Position numbers and translations under genes: made by a program. From NCBI GenBank assembly GCA_003135495.1, contig PLBX01000576.1, positions 1 through 14,923 on the forward strand: DNA of 14,923 nt, read 5' to 3'. The notes under the pieces are model-generated. The model worked only from the letters and a program-made list of their open reading frames with translations. It had not been told where the DNA came from and did no database searches. The DNA comes from Acidobacteriaceae bacterium (GTDB lineage: Bacteria; Acidobacteriota; Terriglobia; Terriglobales; Acidobacteriaceae). Shown here in pieces: positions 1-7,965 of the stretch (position 1 is its first letter; every line of letters starts with the position of its first letter).

Positions 1-1365
1 CAGCAGGTTCGCGCCGCGCAGGACAAACTGCCGGGTGAGCTCGCCGAGCGTGTCCTCGAAGCAAATGAGCGGCGCGACCTTCACCTGGTCGGTCGTTGGG
101 CGAAACACCACCGGCTCTTTCCCGCGCGTGAAATCAGCCGGCACCTGGTCCCCGACGATCGTGGCAATGAAGGGCACGGCGTGCCGGAAGGGAACGTATT
201 CGCCGAAGGGCACGAGATGCATTTTGTCGTAGCGTCCGAGCCATTCGCCCTGCGGACTAACAAGCACAGCCGAATTGAAAATTTGCGACCCTGCACCGCC
301 GCTCATGCTCATTGCCGGATTAATTCCGATCGAGCCTGCAACCACCCACGCTTGCGACTGCCGCGCCAGGGCGCTCACTGCATCGCGAAACAAAGCGTCA
401 TTTGTGTAAAAGGGGGAGGGCGACTCCGGCCATACAATTAGAATCGGCTTTTCTGGGACGTTTTTTTCTACCGGAGGATAGAGGCTCACAGCGGTCAAGT
501 CTTGCAGCGTGGTTTGAAAATATTCCTTGGTCCACATTGCACCTTCCTGGATTGGAACGTTGGGCTGGACAAGAAGCGCGGTGCGATCGGAAGGGACCGG
601 AGGAGGTGCCAGCAACTGCCCTGCCTGAAGAACCAGCGCCGATCCACACGCAGCCATCAGCAACCACTTTCGCCGTTCTCTTGCCACCAGGAACGCCGCC
701 GCAAAAACGCTGTTGACGAGCATAATTTCGAACGATAGTCCGTAGACGCCGGTGATTGTAGTAATTCGCGTGAGAGCAAAATTCGCAGTTTGCGAATATC
801 CGAGCAGTTCCCAAGGGAAGGCTGTTAGACGGGTGCGGGCAAGTTCTACGGCTACCCACAAGAAAGGCGCCGCCGCGAGAGCGCGCCGAACGGACGTGGC
901 GGCCCGAGCGCTTTTTGATCCCAAGACCTTCGATGCTTCGGGATTGGAATTTGCGGTTGAAAATCTGTTGGAGTTCCATCCAGCGACCACCGCGAGCAGC
1001 AAGCCGAAGAGTCCGTGATAGAGGCCGACGTACATGCAGAATAAGACCAGGGCCAGCGCAGCGGCGGGGACAGGTAAGCCTCCGTACCGATGCATGGTGT
1101 CAAAAATCCAATAACAAGTTCCGGCAAACCACAAAATGCCGCATGTGTAGCCGAGCAGGAAACCTTGGATAGGCGTTGCAGGGAGCAATCGGGCCTGATC
1201 ATCCAACTGCAAAGTCTCAGTCGACCGGGCTCGAAGGATGGCGATAAGTAGCGGCGCTACGGCGATCCAGGAGAGCAGATAAAAATTCGGAAGCGGGAAA
1301 ATAACAATTTGCAGAGCAGCCGACAAGAGTGTCAGCCCCCACGCGCTGCGGTGAATTTTAATCAC
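1..1365 (-). CDS. lnt: Apolipoprotein N-acyltransferase (partial, C-terminus beyond left edge)
   Basis: Lnt transfers a third acyl chain from phospholipid to the N-terminal cysteine of lipoproteins at the inner membrane. The frame is open for 455 codons from a GTG at 1365 to the window edge. An in-frame TGA lies two codons upstream, and no other start precedes the first hydrophobic helix, so GTG is the likely start. Roughly 220 N-terminal residues are membrane helices, followed by a carbon-nitrogen hydrolase domain. The catalytic triad is visible: E314 in WPESP, K381 in YDKMHLVPFGEYVP and C435 in ICFED, with spacing close to that of E. coli Lnt (267/335/387). A region rich in polar residues around 140-165 interrupts the membrane part. 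About 50-80 residues are probably missing at the C-terminus. The gene is divergent from the permease unit starting at 1485. Family assignment is firm. Confidence 0.93.
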   Translation of the reverse strand, partial: MIKIHRSAWGLTLLSAALQIVIFPLPNFYLLSWIAVAPLLIAILRARSTETLQLDDQARLLPATPIQGFLLGYTCGILWFAGTCYWIFDTMHRYGGLPVPAAALALVLFCMYVGLYHGLFGLLLAVVAGWNSNRFSTANSNPEASKVLGSKSARAATSVRRALAAAPFLWVAVELARTRLTAFPWELLGYSQTANFALTRITTITGVYGLSFEIMLVNSVFAAAFLVARERRKWLLMAACGSALVLQAGQLLAPPPVPSDRTALLVQPNVPIQEGAMWTKEYFQTTLQDLTAVSLYPPVEKNVPEKPILIVWPESPSPFYTNDALFRDAVSALARQSQAWVVAGSIGINPAMSMSGGAGSQIFNSAVLVSPQGEWLGRYDKMHLVPFGEYVPFRHAVPFIATIVGDQVPADFTRGKEPVVFRPTTDQVKVAPLICFEDTLGELTRQFVLRGANLL

Positions 1366-1484
1366 GTTTCAGGATAGTAAACGTACTCGAGTATGACTTG
1401 GCATCTATTTTATTTGCGTTTTTGCGGGAACACGCTGCAATAAATCACGACGAATTCCGCGCAATCAGATAACATAACTTGTTT

Positions 1485-1631
1485 ATGAGTCTCAGCATCG
1501 TATTCGTCAAAATTTTGGAGTTCATGTTTGTTGCCGGGTGGGCGGGATCGGCGATGGTACTGGTACTGACGGGCATCGAAGACGTGGGAACCATGTTGGA
1601 TAGGAAGGATAAAGACAGCCACCTGGGCTAG
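1485..1631 (+). CDS. Small membrane protein (48 aa) upstream of the APC permease
   Basis: The frame begins MSLSIVFVKILEFMF and gives one hydrophobic segment (about residues 4-30, containing VAGWAGSAMVLVL) followed by a charged cytosolic-type tail, IEDVGTMLDRKDKDSHLG. The TAG stop is six bases before the ATG of the permease, and both lie in the same reading frame. No clear Shine-Dalgarno site is seen. A TTG at 1479 is an alternative start, with an in-frame TAA just before it. The close spacing and the absence of a separate ribosome site for the permease suggest co-transcription and translational coupling, so an accessory or stabilising subunit of the transporter is a reasonable inference. I recall similar short ORFs before APC permeases in other Acidobacteriota but cannot verify this here. 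Function unknown. Confidence 0.68.
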   Translation: MSLSIVFVKILEFMFVAGWAGSAMVLVLTGIEDVGTMLDRKDKDSHLG

Positions 1632-1637
1632 CGCTGC

Positions 1638-4049
1638 ATGTCCACGACTTCAAACGCTCCACCTTCAGGGTCGAACCGGGTTCGCATTGTAGTTGCGACC
1701 TCGGTGATGCTCACCTTTATTTCCTACTGGCGAGCGGCTGCCGTAATCCTTAACGATCTTGGGTCGTCGGCTTTTTATGCTGGCGGCATTGCCGAGCACG
1801 CCATTGGCAAGAGCGCCCCGTGGTTCATTTTGGGCGTGATGCTTTTCGCCTTTGCGGTACGCGCGGTTTACGTGGAGAGTTGCTCCATGTTTGTGCGCGG
1901 CGGCGTGTACCGCGTCGTCAAAGAAGCACTGGGCGGGACTCTTGCGAAACTAAGCGTCTCCGCGCTGATGTTTGACTACATCCTCACTGGTCCGGTCTCC
2001 GGCGTTTCCGCCGGGCAGTATATTGCCGGCCTTATTAACGACACTATCAGCATTGCTGACGCTCATGGCTGGGTTCCATCCGCCATTCACCACATGTTCA
2101 ATGGCACGCCGCAGGTCGGCGTCAATGCCACCTCTGTAATGTTTGCTGTCGCTGTCACGATCTACTTCTGGTGGGAGAACATCAAGGGCATCGAAGAATC
2201 CAGCGAAAAGGCGCTGTGGGTAATGCAGATCACGACCGTCATGGTGGTGATGCTGCTCGGTTGGTCCCTATTTACCTTGCTTAAGGTCGGCTTCCATCTG
2301 CCACCATTCCCCACCCTTGCCAACATTCACTACAGCGATGAATCGCTCGGCTTCTGGAAGCATAGCAAGTTGCCGCACATGTTCGGCATCCTGGGCCTGA
2401 TTATTGGCTTCGGACACTCCGTGCTCGCGATGAGCGGCGAAGAATCTCTGGCGCAGGTTTATCGCGAACTGGCGCATCCGAAACTGAAAAACCTGAAGCG
2501 CACGGCCATCGTCATTGGCGTCTACAGCTTCGTTTTCACCGGCCTGGTTTCTCTACTTGCCGTCATGCTGATCCCGGACAACGTCCGCATGAAGGTTTAT
2601 AGCGATAACCTGATCGCCGGACTCGCCATGAACATGGTCGGTCCCCAGGTTATACGACTGGCTTTCCGCGCATTTGTTGTAGTCGTCGGATTTCTGATTC
2701 TCTCCGGCGCAGTGAATACCGCCATTGTCGGTTCCAATGGCGTTCTCAATCGCGTCTCCGAGGACGGCGTGCTCGCCGACTGGTTCCGGCGGCCACACAA
2801 GCGTTACGGCACCACCTATCGCATCATCAATCTCATCGTCGGGCTTCAGCTTTTCACCATCATCGTCAGTTGGGGAAACATCTACACGCTAGGCGAGGCC
2901 TACGCCTTTGGCGTGGTGTGGAGCTTTGTCTTCAAGACGATTTCGATGCTGGTTCTGCGCTACCGCTACAAAGGCGAACGCAACTGGAAGGTGCCACCCA
3001 ATCTTCATTTGTTCGGCGTCGAGATCCCCATCGGTCTTGCGTCGGTGTGCATGGTTCTGCTTTCTACCGCCATCGTCAATCTCTTTACCAAGTCAGTAGC
3101 CACCGTGAGCGGCATTATTTTCTCGGTAATCTTCTTCGCGATATTCACTTTTTCTGAAAAGGTCAATCGACGCAAACATGCCGACAAATCCGCTCAAATG
3201 CAGGAGCAATTTCAATTACAACAAGCGGAGAACGTTGGACGAGACACCGTCGGCATTCGGCGAGGCAATATTCTGGTTCCGGTTCGTGACTACAACACGC
3301 TGAACCACCTGCGCTGGGTGCTGGATAATAGTGATACCCGCGAGCAGGACGTAGTCGTAATGACCGCTCGCATCAGCCAGTTTGGCGCCGCCGCTTACGG
3401 CCTCGCCACCGAACAGGTGTTTAGCGATTACGAGCAGACTCTGTTTACGCGCGCGGTTTCTGTGGCTGAAAAGTTCGGCAAGAAGATTTCATTGCTCGTG
3501 GTTCCAGCCCGCGACCCGTGGTCGGCCATCGCACAAACCGCTCACAATCTCGAGTCTTCGACAGTAGTGGCGGGATTGTCGAGCAGAATGACGACAGCCG
3601 AGCAGGCCTTTGCGTTGGGAAGCGCATGGGAACAAATTCCTGAGCCGAAACAGCAGTTTTTGCTGCAGATCGTGCAACCCGACGGGAATGTTGCCACTTT
3701 CCGGATCGGCCCGCACACGCCCACGATGAAGAATGAGGACGTAGTGCTGCTTCATCGATTGTGGCTGAATATTACCCGTGAAAAAGGGTTAGAAAATGTG
3801 CATCACCATGACATTCTGACGGAAGCGCTGACCCGCTTTGCCCAGGATTACGGGGCACATGATCATGAACACATCGTCAAGGAGCTGCGACGTCATGGCG
3901 GCGACGGCGGTGGACCCGCTCGCGTCCGCCGGGTTGCCGACGAAGTTCCGACCGTTCAGGCCAACCCAGCCCGTACAGGACGGGACGAAGAAGCCCCTGA
4001 GAGTGAGCGTCGTGACAGCAACTCATCGAACAAATCGGGCTCAGAGTAA
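1638..4049 (+). CDS. APC superfamily amino-acid/polyamine permease with C-terminal USP-like domain
   Basis: This is an 803-residue secondary transporter. Residues about 17-515 contain roughly twelve hydrophobic segments of the amino acid-polyamine-organocation fold, with an APC-like glycine-rich stretch in helix 3 (YILTGPVSGVSAGQY). Residues about 515-540 are a charged linker. From about 543 (GNILVPVRDYNTLNHL) a soluble alpha/beta domain resembling universal stress protein follows to about 700, and the tail after 750 is charged and probably disordered. Typical APC permeases are 430-500 residues, so the extra 300 are a cytosolic regulatory module of the kind seen in other APC transporters with USP or TrkA-like tails. 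The substrate cannot be read from the sequence. No strong Shine-Dalgarno precedes the ATG at 1638, which fits coupling to the upstream 48-residue ORF. It ends in TAA, with a 110-base gap to the next gene. Confidence 0.9.
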   Translation: MSTTSNAPPSGSNRVRIVVATSVMLTFISYWRAAAVILNDLGSSAFYAGGIAEHAIGKSAPWFILGVMLFAFAVRAVYVESCSMFVRGGVYRVVKEALGGTLAKLSVSALMFDYILTGPVSGVSAGQYIAGLINDTISIADAHGWVPSAIHHMFNGTPQVGVNATSVMFAVAVTIYFWWENIKGIEESSEKALWVMQITTVMVVMLLGWSLFTLLKVGFHLPPFPTLANIHYSDESLGFWKHSKLPHMFGILGLIIGFGHSVLAMSGEESLAQVYRELAHPKLKNLKRTAIVIGVYSFVFTGLVSLLAVMLIPDNVRMKVYSDNLIAGLAMNMVGPQVIRLAFRAFVVVVGFLILSGAVNTAIVGSNGVLNRVSEDGVLADWFRRPHKRYGTTYRIINLIVGLQLFTIIVSWGNIYTLGEAYAFGVVWSFVFKTISMLVLRYRYKGERNWKVPPNLHLFGVEIPIGLASVCMVLLSTAIVNLFTKSVATVSGIIFSVIFFAIFTFSEKVNRRKHADKSAQMQEQFQLQQAENVGRDTVGIRRGNILVPVRDYNTLNHLRWVLDNSDTREQDVVVMTARISQFGAAAYGLATEQVFSDYEQTLFTRAVSVAEKFGKKISLLVVPARDPWSAIAQTAHNLESSTVVAGLSSRMTTAEQAFALGSAWEQIPEPKQQFLLQIVQPDGNVATFRIGPHTPTMKNEDVVLLHRLWLNITREKGLENVHHHDILTEALTRFAQDYGAHDHEHIVKELRRHGGDGGGPARVRRVADEVPTVQANPARTGRDEEAPESERRDSNSSNKSGSE

Positions 4050-4168
4050 ATCCCAAGGATTCAAACGCGAGCTCCTCTCTTTAACTCGTTTATCTCGTTA
4101 ATCTACAGTATTCGCAGCATTGTTCGGCGCAGGTACATCCAGTAACTTTCTGGAAGTGAGTGCCGTTC

Positions 4169-4750
4169 ATGCGTCCTGATCAGTTCGTCATCGCCGCAGA
4201 AATTGCCCCCAGCATTACCTGGGGTGGCTTGCCGGAGAACACAATCTTGCCCGCCGCAAGACGCAAGCGCTCCAAACCGAAACGCTTGTTGTGGGTGGAT
4301 GATTCCGAGCCCCTGCTGGAGTTGTACAAGGCTATTTTTGAGAGTTTAGGGTTCGAGATACTGACGACGTCATCGCAGGAAGAAGCTCTCAGCTGGGCTG
4401 GGCCGTTCGCCGATTTGGTGATTCTAGACTATGACATGCCTGAGATGAATGGGGCGGAACTGGCCTCGTTAATCAAGGATCGTCATCCTTCCATGCCGGT
4501 TGTGCTGCACTCGGGAAACACTTCGATCAATGCTTCCGCACGCTGCCGGGTGGATGCAATCTGCACTAAAGGCGCGCCTCGTAAAGACTTGCTGAACACG
4601 ATTGACTTGCTGTTATCGTCCGCAGCACGGCGCAAGCCTCGCCAATCGGAATCGCTACAATCTGTCGACTACACAATGATGTTCCCGCCCTCGTCTGGCC
4701 ACTACGGCACAAATCACTGCGCTTCAAACGCGTGCGCGTCTAACGACTGA
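4169..4750 (+). CDS. Stand-alone response regulator receiver-domain protein
   Basis: This is a CheY-like receiver domain without an output domain. Numbered from the ATG at 4169 (193 residues), the acidic pair is D44/D45 in LLWVDDSE, the phospho-acceptor is D87 in LDYDMPEMNG, the conserved Ser is S115 in VVLHSG and the Lys is K134 in CTKGAP. It has about 37 extra N-terminal residues and a 45-residue C-terminal tail rich in Ser, Asn and Cys without a recognised fold. A GTG at 4160 in the same frame is an alternative start, but GGAAG at 4152-4156 is too close to it (3 bases) and rather far from the ATG (12 bases), so the choice is uncertain. No histidine kinase is adjacent; the partner must be elsewhere. 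The next gene starts 14 bases after the stop and may share the transcript. Confidence 0.88.
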   Translation: MRPDQFVIAAEIAPSITWGGLPENTILPAARRKRSKPKRLLWVDDSEPLLELYKAIFESLGFEILTTSSQEEALSWAGPFADLVILDYDMPEMNGAELASLIKDRHPSMPVVLHSGNTSINASARCRVDAICTKGAPRKDLLNTIDLLLSSAARRKPRQSESLQSVDYTMMFPPSSGHYGTNHCASNACASND

Positions 4751-4764
4751 GGAGTCCCCCGACC

Positions 4765-5253
4765 ATGAAAAACATTATTGCTATCACCTTGTGCACCGGT
4801 GTGTTCAGCTTCGCTGCATTTGCACAGAATATGCCTACCGTCCGCGAGCAAAATGGAAGCATGCCTTCAGCACCATCTCATTCTTCGACATCTCAGTCTT
4901 CGGATTCCTTGAATTCGGGTAATCAGAGCACCGCGAACATTGGCTTAAAAAGGTTAAAGGGTTGCTTGTTGGCGGAGGGCGGAAAGTACATGCTGCAAGA
5001 AAGGCGCGGCAAGGAAATTTCCCTGACCGGGTCCTCTGAACTTGGCTCCCACGTGGGACATATGGTAACGGTGGTTGGGACATCCATCGGAGCAGATAAC
5101 AGAACTTCAATGAATTCCAACCGAACGTCGGCTGGAGGGAGTTTCGCGGTTTCCAAACTAGACATGATTGCCGACAACTGCGGAAGCGATAAAAAGCAGT
5201 CCGTCGAACCAGTTAACAGTAACGGGAAGCCTAGCCCTTACCACACCAAGTAG
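4765..5253 (+). CDS. Secreted small protein, DUF5818-like
   Basis: The 162-residue product starts with a clear signal peptide (KN, hydrophobic core IIAITLCTGVFSFAAFA, cleavage after A20). A Ser/Asn-rich linker (about 30-58) follows, then a compact domain (about 60-140) with the pattern LKGCL, KYML, ISLTG and HVGHMVTVVG. This arrangement of a cysteine-led strand followed by HVGH and a V-V-G strand matches my memory of small acidobacterial periplasmic domains catalogued as DUF5818. C67 and C139 could form a disulphide. GAGGAG lies upstream of the ATG at good distance. The gene follows the receiver protein by 14 bases. Function is unknown; the OB-like pattern of the domain is inference. Confidence 0.82.
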   Translation: MKNIIAITLCTGVFSFAAFAQNMPTVREQNGSMPSAPSHSSTSQSSDSLNSGNQSTANIGLKRLKGCLLAEGGKYMLQERRGKEISLTGSSELGSHVGHMVTVVGTSIGADNRTSMNSNRTSAGGSFAVSKLDMIADNCGSDKKQSVEPVNSNGKPSPYHTK

Positions 5254-5637
5254 GCAAGAACGCTAGCCTCGTTCCCTTGATTCGCACCGTTGATTGCTCC
5301 CGTCTTGGCAATAATGGGAGTCCGAATTTCTACCGGGCTCCGCCCGATCATTTAAGCTGAAAACTGGATACACACTGGGCTCGCCGTGGGTTAAGTTTGC
5401 TTCCGAGTTAAGGCGACGGGCGATACGGTACGGGATTTTTGCCGTTTCTCCTGTTTTAGACTCGTCCGAAGCGGAACGGCGTCAGGCGAGTCGCGTATTG
5501 TCCCCGCCTAAACTGATTGCCTTGAAACCAGCCCAAGAGTTAGCCCGACATACTCCGGCCAGGTAGAGAGTTAGGCTCCAGCCAAAAAGGAGATAGCGAT
5601 GTTTTGCTATCTCCTTTTCTAAAAGCGCGAACCTACT
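5254..5637. other. Convergent intergenic region without a convincing gene
   Basis: This 384-base stretch lies between a plus-strand gene ending at 5253 and a minus-strand gene ending at 5638. I see no convincing coding frame in either direction. It holds two weak hairpins (CGGGC/GCCCG at 5334-5346 and GACTCG/CGAGTC around 5459-5491) and the strong terminator at 5585-5618. The weak hairpins lack U tracts, and I would not call them terminators. Confidence 0.6.
5585..5618 (-). terminator. Perfect 13-bp hairpin, bidirectional terminator
   Basis: The arms AAAAGGAGATAGC (5585-5597) and GCTATCTCCTTTT (5606-5618) pair without mismatch around an 8-base loop. The A-run and T-run at the ends supply a U tract for either strand. 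It starts 20 bases beyond the stop codon of the minus-strand YXWGXW gene and also faces transcription arriving from the plus-strand genes, so it can serve both. Confidence 0.85.
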
Positions 5638-6858
5638 TCACTTCCCAGGCTGCTTCCGGCTCGGTGCTGCCTGTCGCGGCGCCTGTCTCTGTTGCATTTG
5701 TTGCTGTTGTTGCTGGTGCTTTTGCTGCAGCTGCTGAGTCTGCTGCTGATGCCGCTGTTCTGTCTGCTGCTTCGCTTGTTCGTTATTTTGCTTTGCTATT
5801 GTCTGATCTTCTTTCTGCTGTTGTTGTGCTACTTTTTGCCGTTCCTTTTGCTGCTGGGCATAAAGTTTGTCCTGTTGCTGTTGGTACTTTTGATCCTGCT
5901 TCGAGTTGCCGGTGTTGACAGGAGCAGGCCGCTCGGCTGGCGGAAGTTCGCGAACGTGACTGTACGAGTTGGGAGCAGTTCTGTTATCAGGACGTGCGTT
6001 GTTTCCCGGACGTGAATTGGTCTCGGGTCGTCCACCCGCATTATTCTCCGGTCGTTGACCTTGACCCCCTGTATTTTCACGTGGCTGTGTTGCCGCGCCG
6101 TGGCCACCCCGGTTCGCCGGGGGAGTGTAATTTCCGCCAGCCGCCCGGGCCGGAACGACTCCGCGCCCGTTATATTCTCCGGGCCTCGGCGTAGCCGCAA
6201 TCTCCGGTTTACCGCGATTCATCGAAGCTCTTTGTTGTGGATTGGAGCGGGCTTGCTGCACGTGCTGCGTTTGCGCCGGCACAGGCGGGACATGTCTTTG
6301 ACGAGCTGCCGCTTCTTCTTGTGGCGTGGGGCGGGCACTAATGCCACCTTCGCCGCCGTTGTAGCTGATGTGATTCTCCGTGTACCGGTTGGATACGCTG
6401 CTGTTGTAAACGTTGTGAATTATGGTGACATCCACGTTGTTCACCGCACGGTTGTAAAAGAAGCGGCCATTATCCCAGCGACCGCCTTCGTAGCCTACTC
6501 CGAAATAGCCAAAACCGTAATAAATTCCGCCGTAAAAACCGACCTCGGGTCCCCAGTAACCATCGTAGAAAACAAATCTGTCACCACCCCAGCCCCAATA
6601 GGCTGGAGTCCACAAAAATCCCACTTCAGGCGCAAGCACCCAAGTCCCCGGCACCCAGTAATAATCGTCGAAATCGGCGTCGTAAGCCCAAAATCCGGGC
6701 GTCCAGATGTAACCATCGCCTGGGCAGATAGGCTGTTCGTAAACGGGCAAAGGTGGCGGTGCGATCGTGATCATTAATCCAATTTGCCCGAAAGCTGTGG
6801 CAGACCAAGCCAGCACAACCAAGCCAAACATCAACGTACGAATCCAACGGATAGTCAT
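5638..6858 (-). CDS. Secreted YXWGXW-repeat protein with Gln-rich coiled-coil tail
   Basis: The 406-residue product has a signal peptide (core LMFGLVVLAWSATAFG, cleavage near Q25). Residues about 38-115 are aromatic repeats of the YXWGXW/WXXGXW type: YIWTPGFW (50-57), YYWVPGTW (65-72) and FLWTPAYW (about 80-87), then a Gly/Tyr-rich stretch. Residues 170-310 are low-complexity Pro/Gly/Asn/Arg, probably disordered. Residues about 318-395 are extremely Gln-rich with charged residues, probably a helical coiled coil or aggregation-prone segment, and the tail is basic. GAGGG at 6866-6870 (read on the minus strand) places the ATG at 6858. Family members are surface or periplasmic proteins of unknown function in Acidobacteriota, Proteobacteria and Planctomycetota. 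The next gene upstream ends 166 bases away, so the gene probably has its own promoter. Confidence 0.87.
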   Translation of the reverse strand: MTIRWIRTLMFGLVVLAWSATAFGQIGLMITIAPPPLPVYEQPICPGDGYIWTPGFWAYDADFDDYYWVPGTWVLAPEVGFLWTPAYWGWGGDRFVFYDGYWGPEVGFYGGIYYGFGYFGVGYEGGRWDNGRFFYNRAVNNVDVTIIHNVYNSSVSNRYTENHISYNGGEGGISARPTPQEEAAARQRHVPPVPAQTQHVQQARSNPQQRASMNRGKPEIAATPRPGEYNGRGVVPARAAGGNYTPPANRGGHGAATQPRENTGGQGQRPENNAGGRPETNSRPGNNARPDNRTAPNSYSHVRELPPAERPAPVNTGNSKQDQKYQQQQDKLYAQQQKERQKVAQQQQKEDQTIAKQNNEQAKQQTEQRHQQQTQQLQQKHQQQQQQMQQRQAPRQAAPSRKQPGK

Positions 6859-7024
6859 GATTGTTCCCTCTTGCCCATCCCTCGTTTATCCGGTTTCGCT
6901 GTGCTGCTCCGGATTTCGTGGATAAGGCATAGAGTTGCGACTAACTTCACGAGTGGGAATTGAAACTCTTAAACCCTCTACGCAATCGGCAACTTCGCCG
7001 CTCGGACTTACAGAGGCAAACGCG

Positions 7025-7549
7025 CTACCGCTTCACTTCGATTTGATTCAGCACTTGTTGCACGTTGGGCACGTTCGCAGCCGCCGTCTGCGCTTGACGA
7101 CGCTCATCAGCAGTTTCCACACTCCCTTTGAGCGTGAGCACCCCATTTTTTGCATTAAAATCGATATGCTGTTTGTTTAGGTGGTTGGCAATCAGCGCTG
7201 CCTTGTAGTTCTTCTCGATTCCATCGTCGAGATCTGAAGCCATGCTTTTTGCATCTGATTCGGCCCCGACGGGGCGGATGCTGATCTCATTCACAATAAT
7301 TCGGTCGCCGGCAGCGGACTTCGCCAATTGAGCCGCTTTCTGTTTCGCATCGTCCGAGTGAACCGTACCGCTCAGGGTCACAGTGTTCTTATCACGATCT
7401 TCGGCGACGCTCACGTCGGTGAGTTCGCCTTGTTCCAAAGCTCGTTTTACGCCGTCCTTATAAGCAATGTTATCGCTGGTTCGGTTGGAACACGAGACAA
7501 CAGAAATCACAACGGCCACGAGGAATGCCAACAACAGGGTTAACTTCAT
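7025..7549 (-). CDS. Lipoprotein with two BON domains (OsmY-like)
   Basis: The 174-residue protein starts with a lipoprotein signal: hydrophobic core LTLLLAFLVAVVISVV and lipobox VVSC, giving C20 as the lipidated residue. Two BON domains follow, at about 30-93 and 107-172, each with the alternating pattern ending in V-x-L-x-G-x-V (TVTLSGTV; VLTLKGSV). BON domains are thought to bind phospholipid or interfaces in osmotic-stress and envelope proteins such as OsmY. AAGGAG lies at 7561-7566, 11 bases before the ATG. Immediately upstream, on the promoter side, is the periodic GATC repeat at 7574-7643. The substrate or partner is unknown. A mature form would depend on Lgt, Lsp and the Lnt encoded at the left edge. 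Confidence 0.9.
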   Translation of the reverse strand: MKLTLLLAFLVAVVISVVSCSNRTSDNIAYKDGVKRALEQGELTDVSVAEDRDKNTVTLSGTVHSDDAKQKAAQLAKSAAGDRIIVNEISIRPVGAESDAKSMASDLDDGIEKNYKAALIANHLNKQHIDFNAKNGVLTLKGSVETADERRQAQTAAANVPNVQQVLNQIEVKR

Positions 7550-7573
7550 TGTGGTCCACTCTCCTTAAAATTT

Positions 7574-7643
7574 GGATCAGCAAAAGTTTAGATCAGTGTA
7601 TCGATCAGAGTTACGATCAAAGTTCTGATCAAAAGTTTCGATC
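7574..7643. repeat. Short tandem array of GATC-centred units, 12-bp period
   Basis: Six GATC tetramers start at 7574, 7591, 7603, 7615, 7627 and 7640. The middle four are spaced exactly 12 bases apart, the last step is 13 and the first is 17. The loose consensus is GATCARAGTTN, with the AAGTT part also conserved in several units. The array lies between the stop of the metallothionein gene (7665) and the Shine-Dalgarno of the BON lipoprotein gene, in the likely promoter/leader of the latter. It may be a regulator-binding array or a decayed microsatellite. Confidence 0.6.
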
Positions 7644-7664
7644 GACGTGCTCACGCAGAAAGCG

Positions 7665-7820
7665 CTATGTTGCAATGGTGCAGGCGGTGTGTCCACACTG
7701 ACAGGCAATCTCGGAAAGTTTTGCCGCATCTTTGCACGCTTGGCTGCAATACTCTCCTGCTTTTTGGGTTACACATCTGCAAGCAGGATGTGAATATTTA
7801 TTAGACTTTTCCGCGTTCAT
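7665..7820 (-). CDS. Bacterial metallothionein (51 aa, 7 Cys)
   Basis: This is a short Cys-rich protein that should chelate zinc, cadmium or copper ions in the cytosol. The 51 residues carry the pattern HPACRCV at 11-17, YCSQAC at 24-29 and CQCGHTAC at 40-47. That gives seven cysteines (14, 16, 25, 29, 40, 42, 47) and two candidate ligand histidines (11, 44). The central YCS-x-x-C and the C-x-C pairs match the bacterial metallothionein family (SmtA/BmtA relatives, Pfam PF02069 as I recall it). There is no signal peptide. GGAGG at 7826-7830 lies 5 bases before the ATG, supporting translation. The gene is separated by 115 and 145 bases from its neighbours, so it may be its own transcript. Confidence 0.85.
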   Translation of the reverse strand: MNAEKSNKYSHPACRCVTQKAGEYCSQACKDAAKLSEIACQCGHTACTIAT

Positions 7821-7965
7821 CGACTCCTCCGTAAACCATAAAAGTGCCTACAACAGACGCTCGAACACTACCCCTCACAAATAACATGCCCTATCGGAGT
7901 AGCCGTGTAGTTGACTCGGTAAAACACTGTAGGCAACGACAGGGCAAGAAACGATAACCCAAGAT

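Noticed and set aside
81..1202. Several short minus-strand frames (81-296, 398-979, 852-1202) that could suggest a broken gene
   Set aside because: A single uninterrupted frame from 1365 to the window edge encodes Lnt with all catalytic motifs; these lie in other phases.
1410..1622. 70-residue minus-strand frame between lnt and the permease
   Set aside because: It starts with GTG without a ribosome site and is antisense to the more convincing membrane miniprotein.
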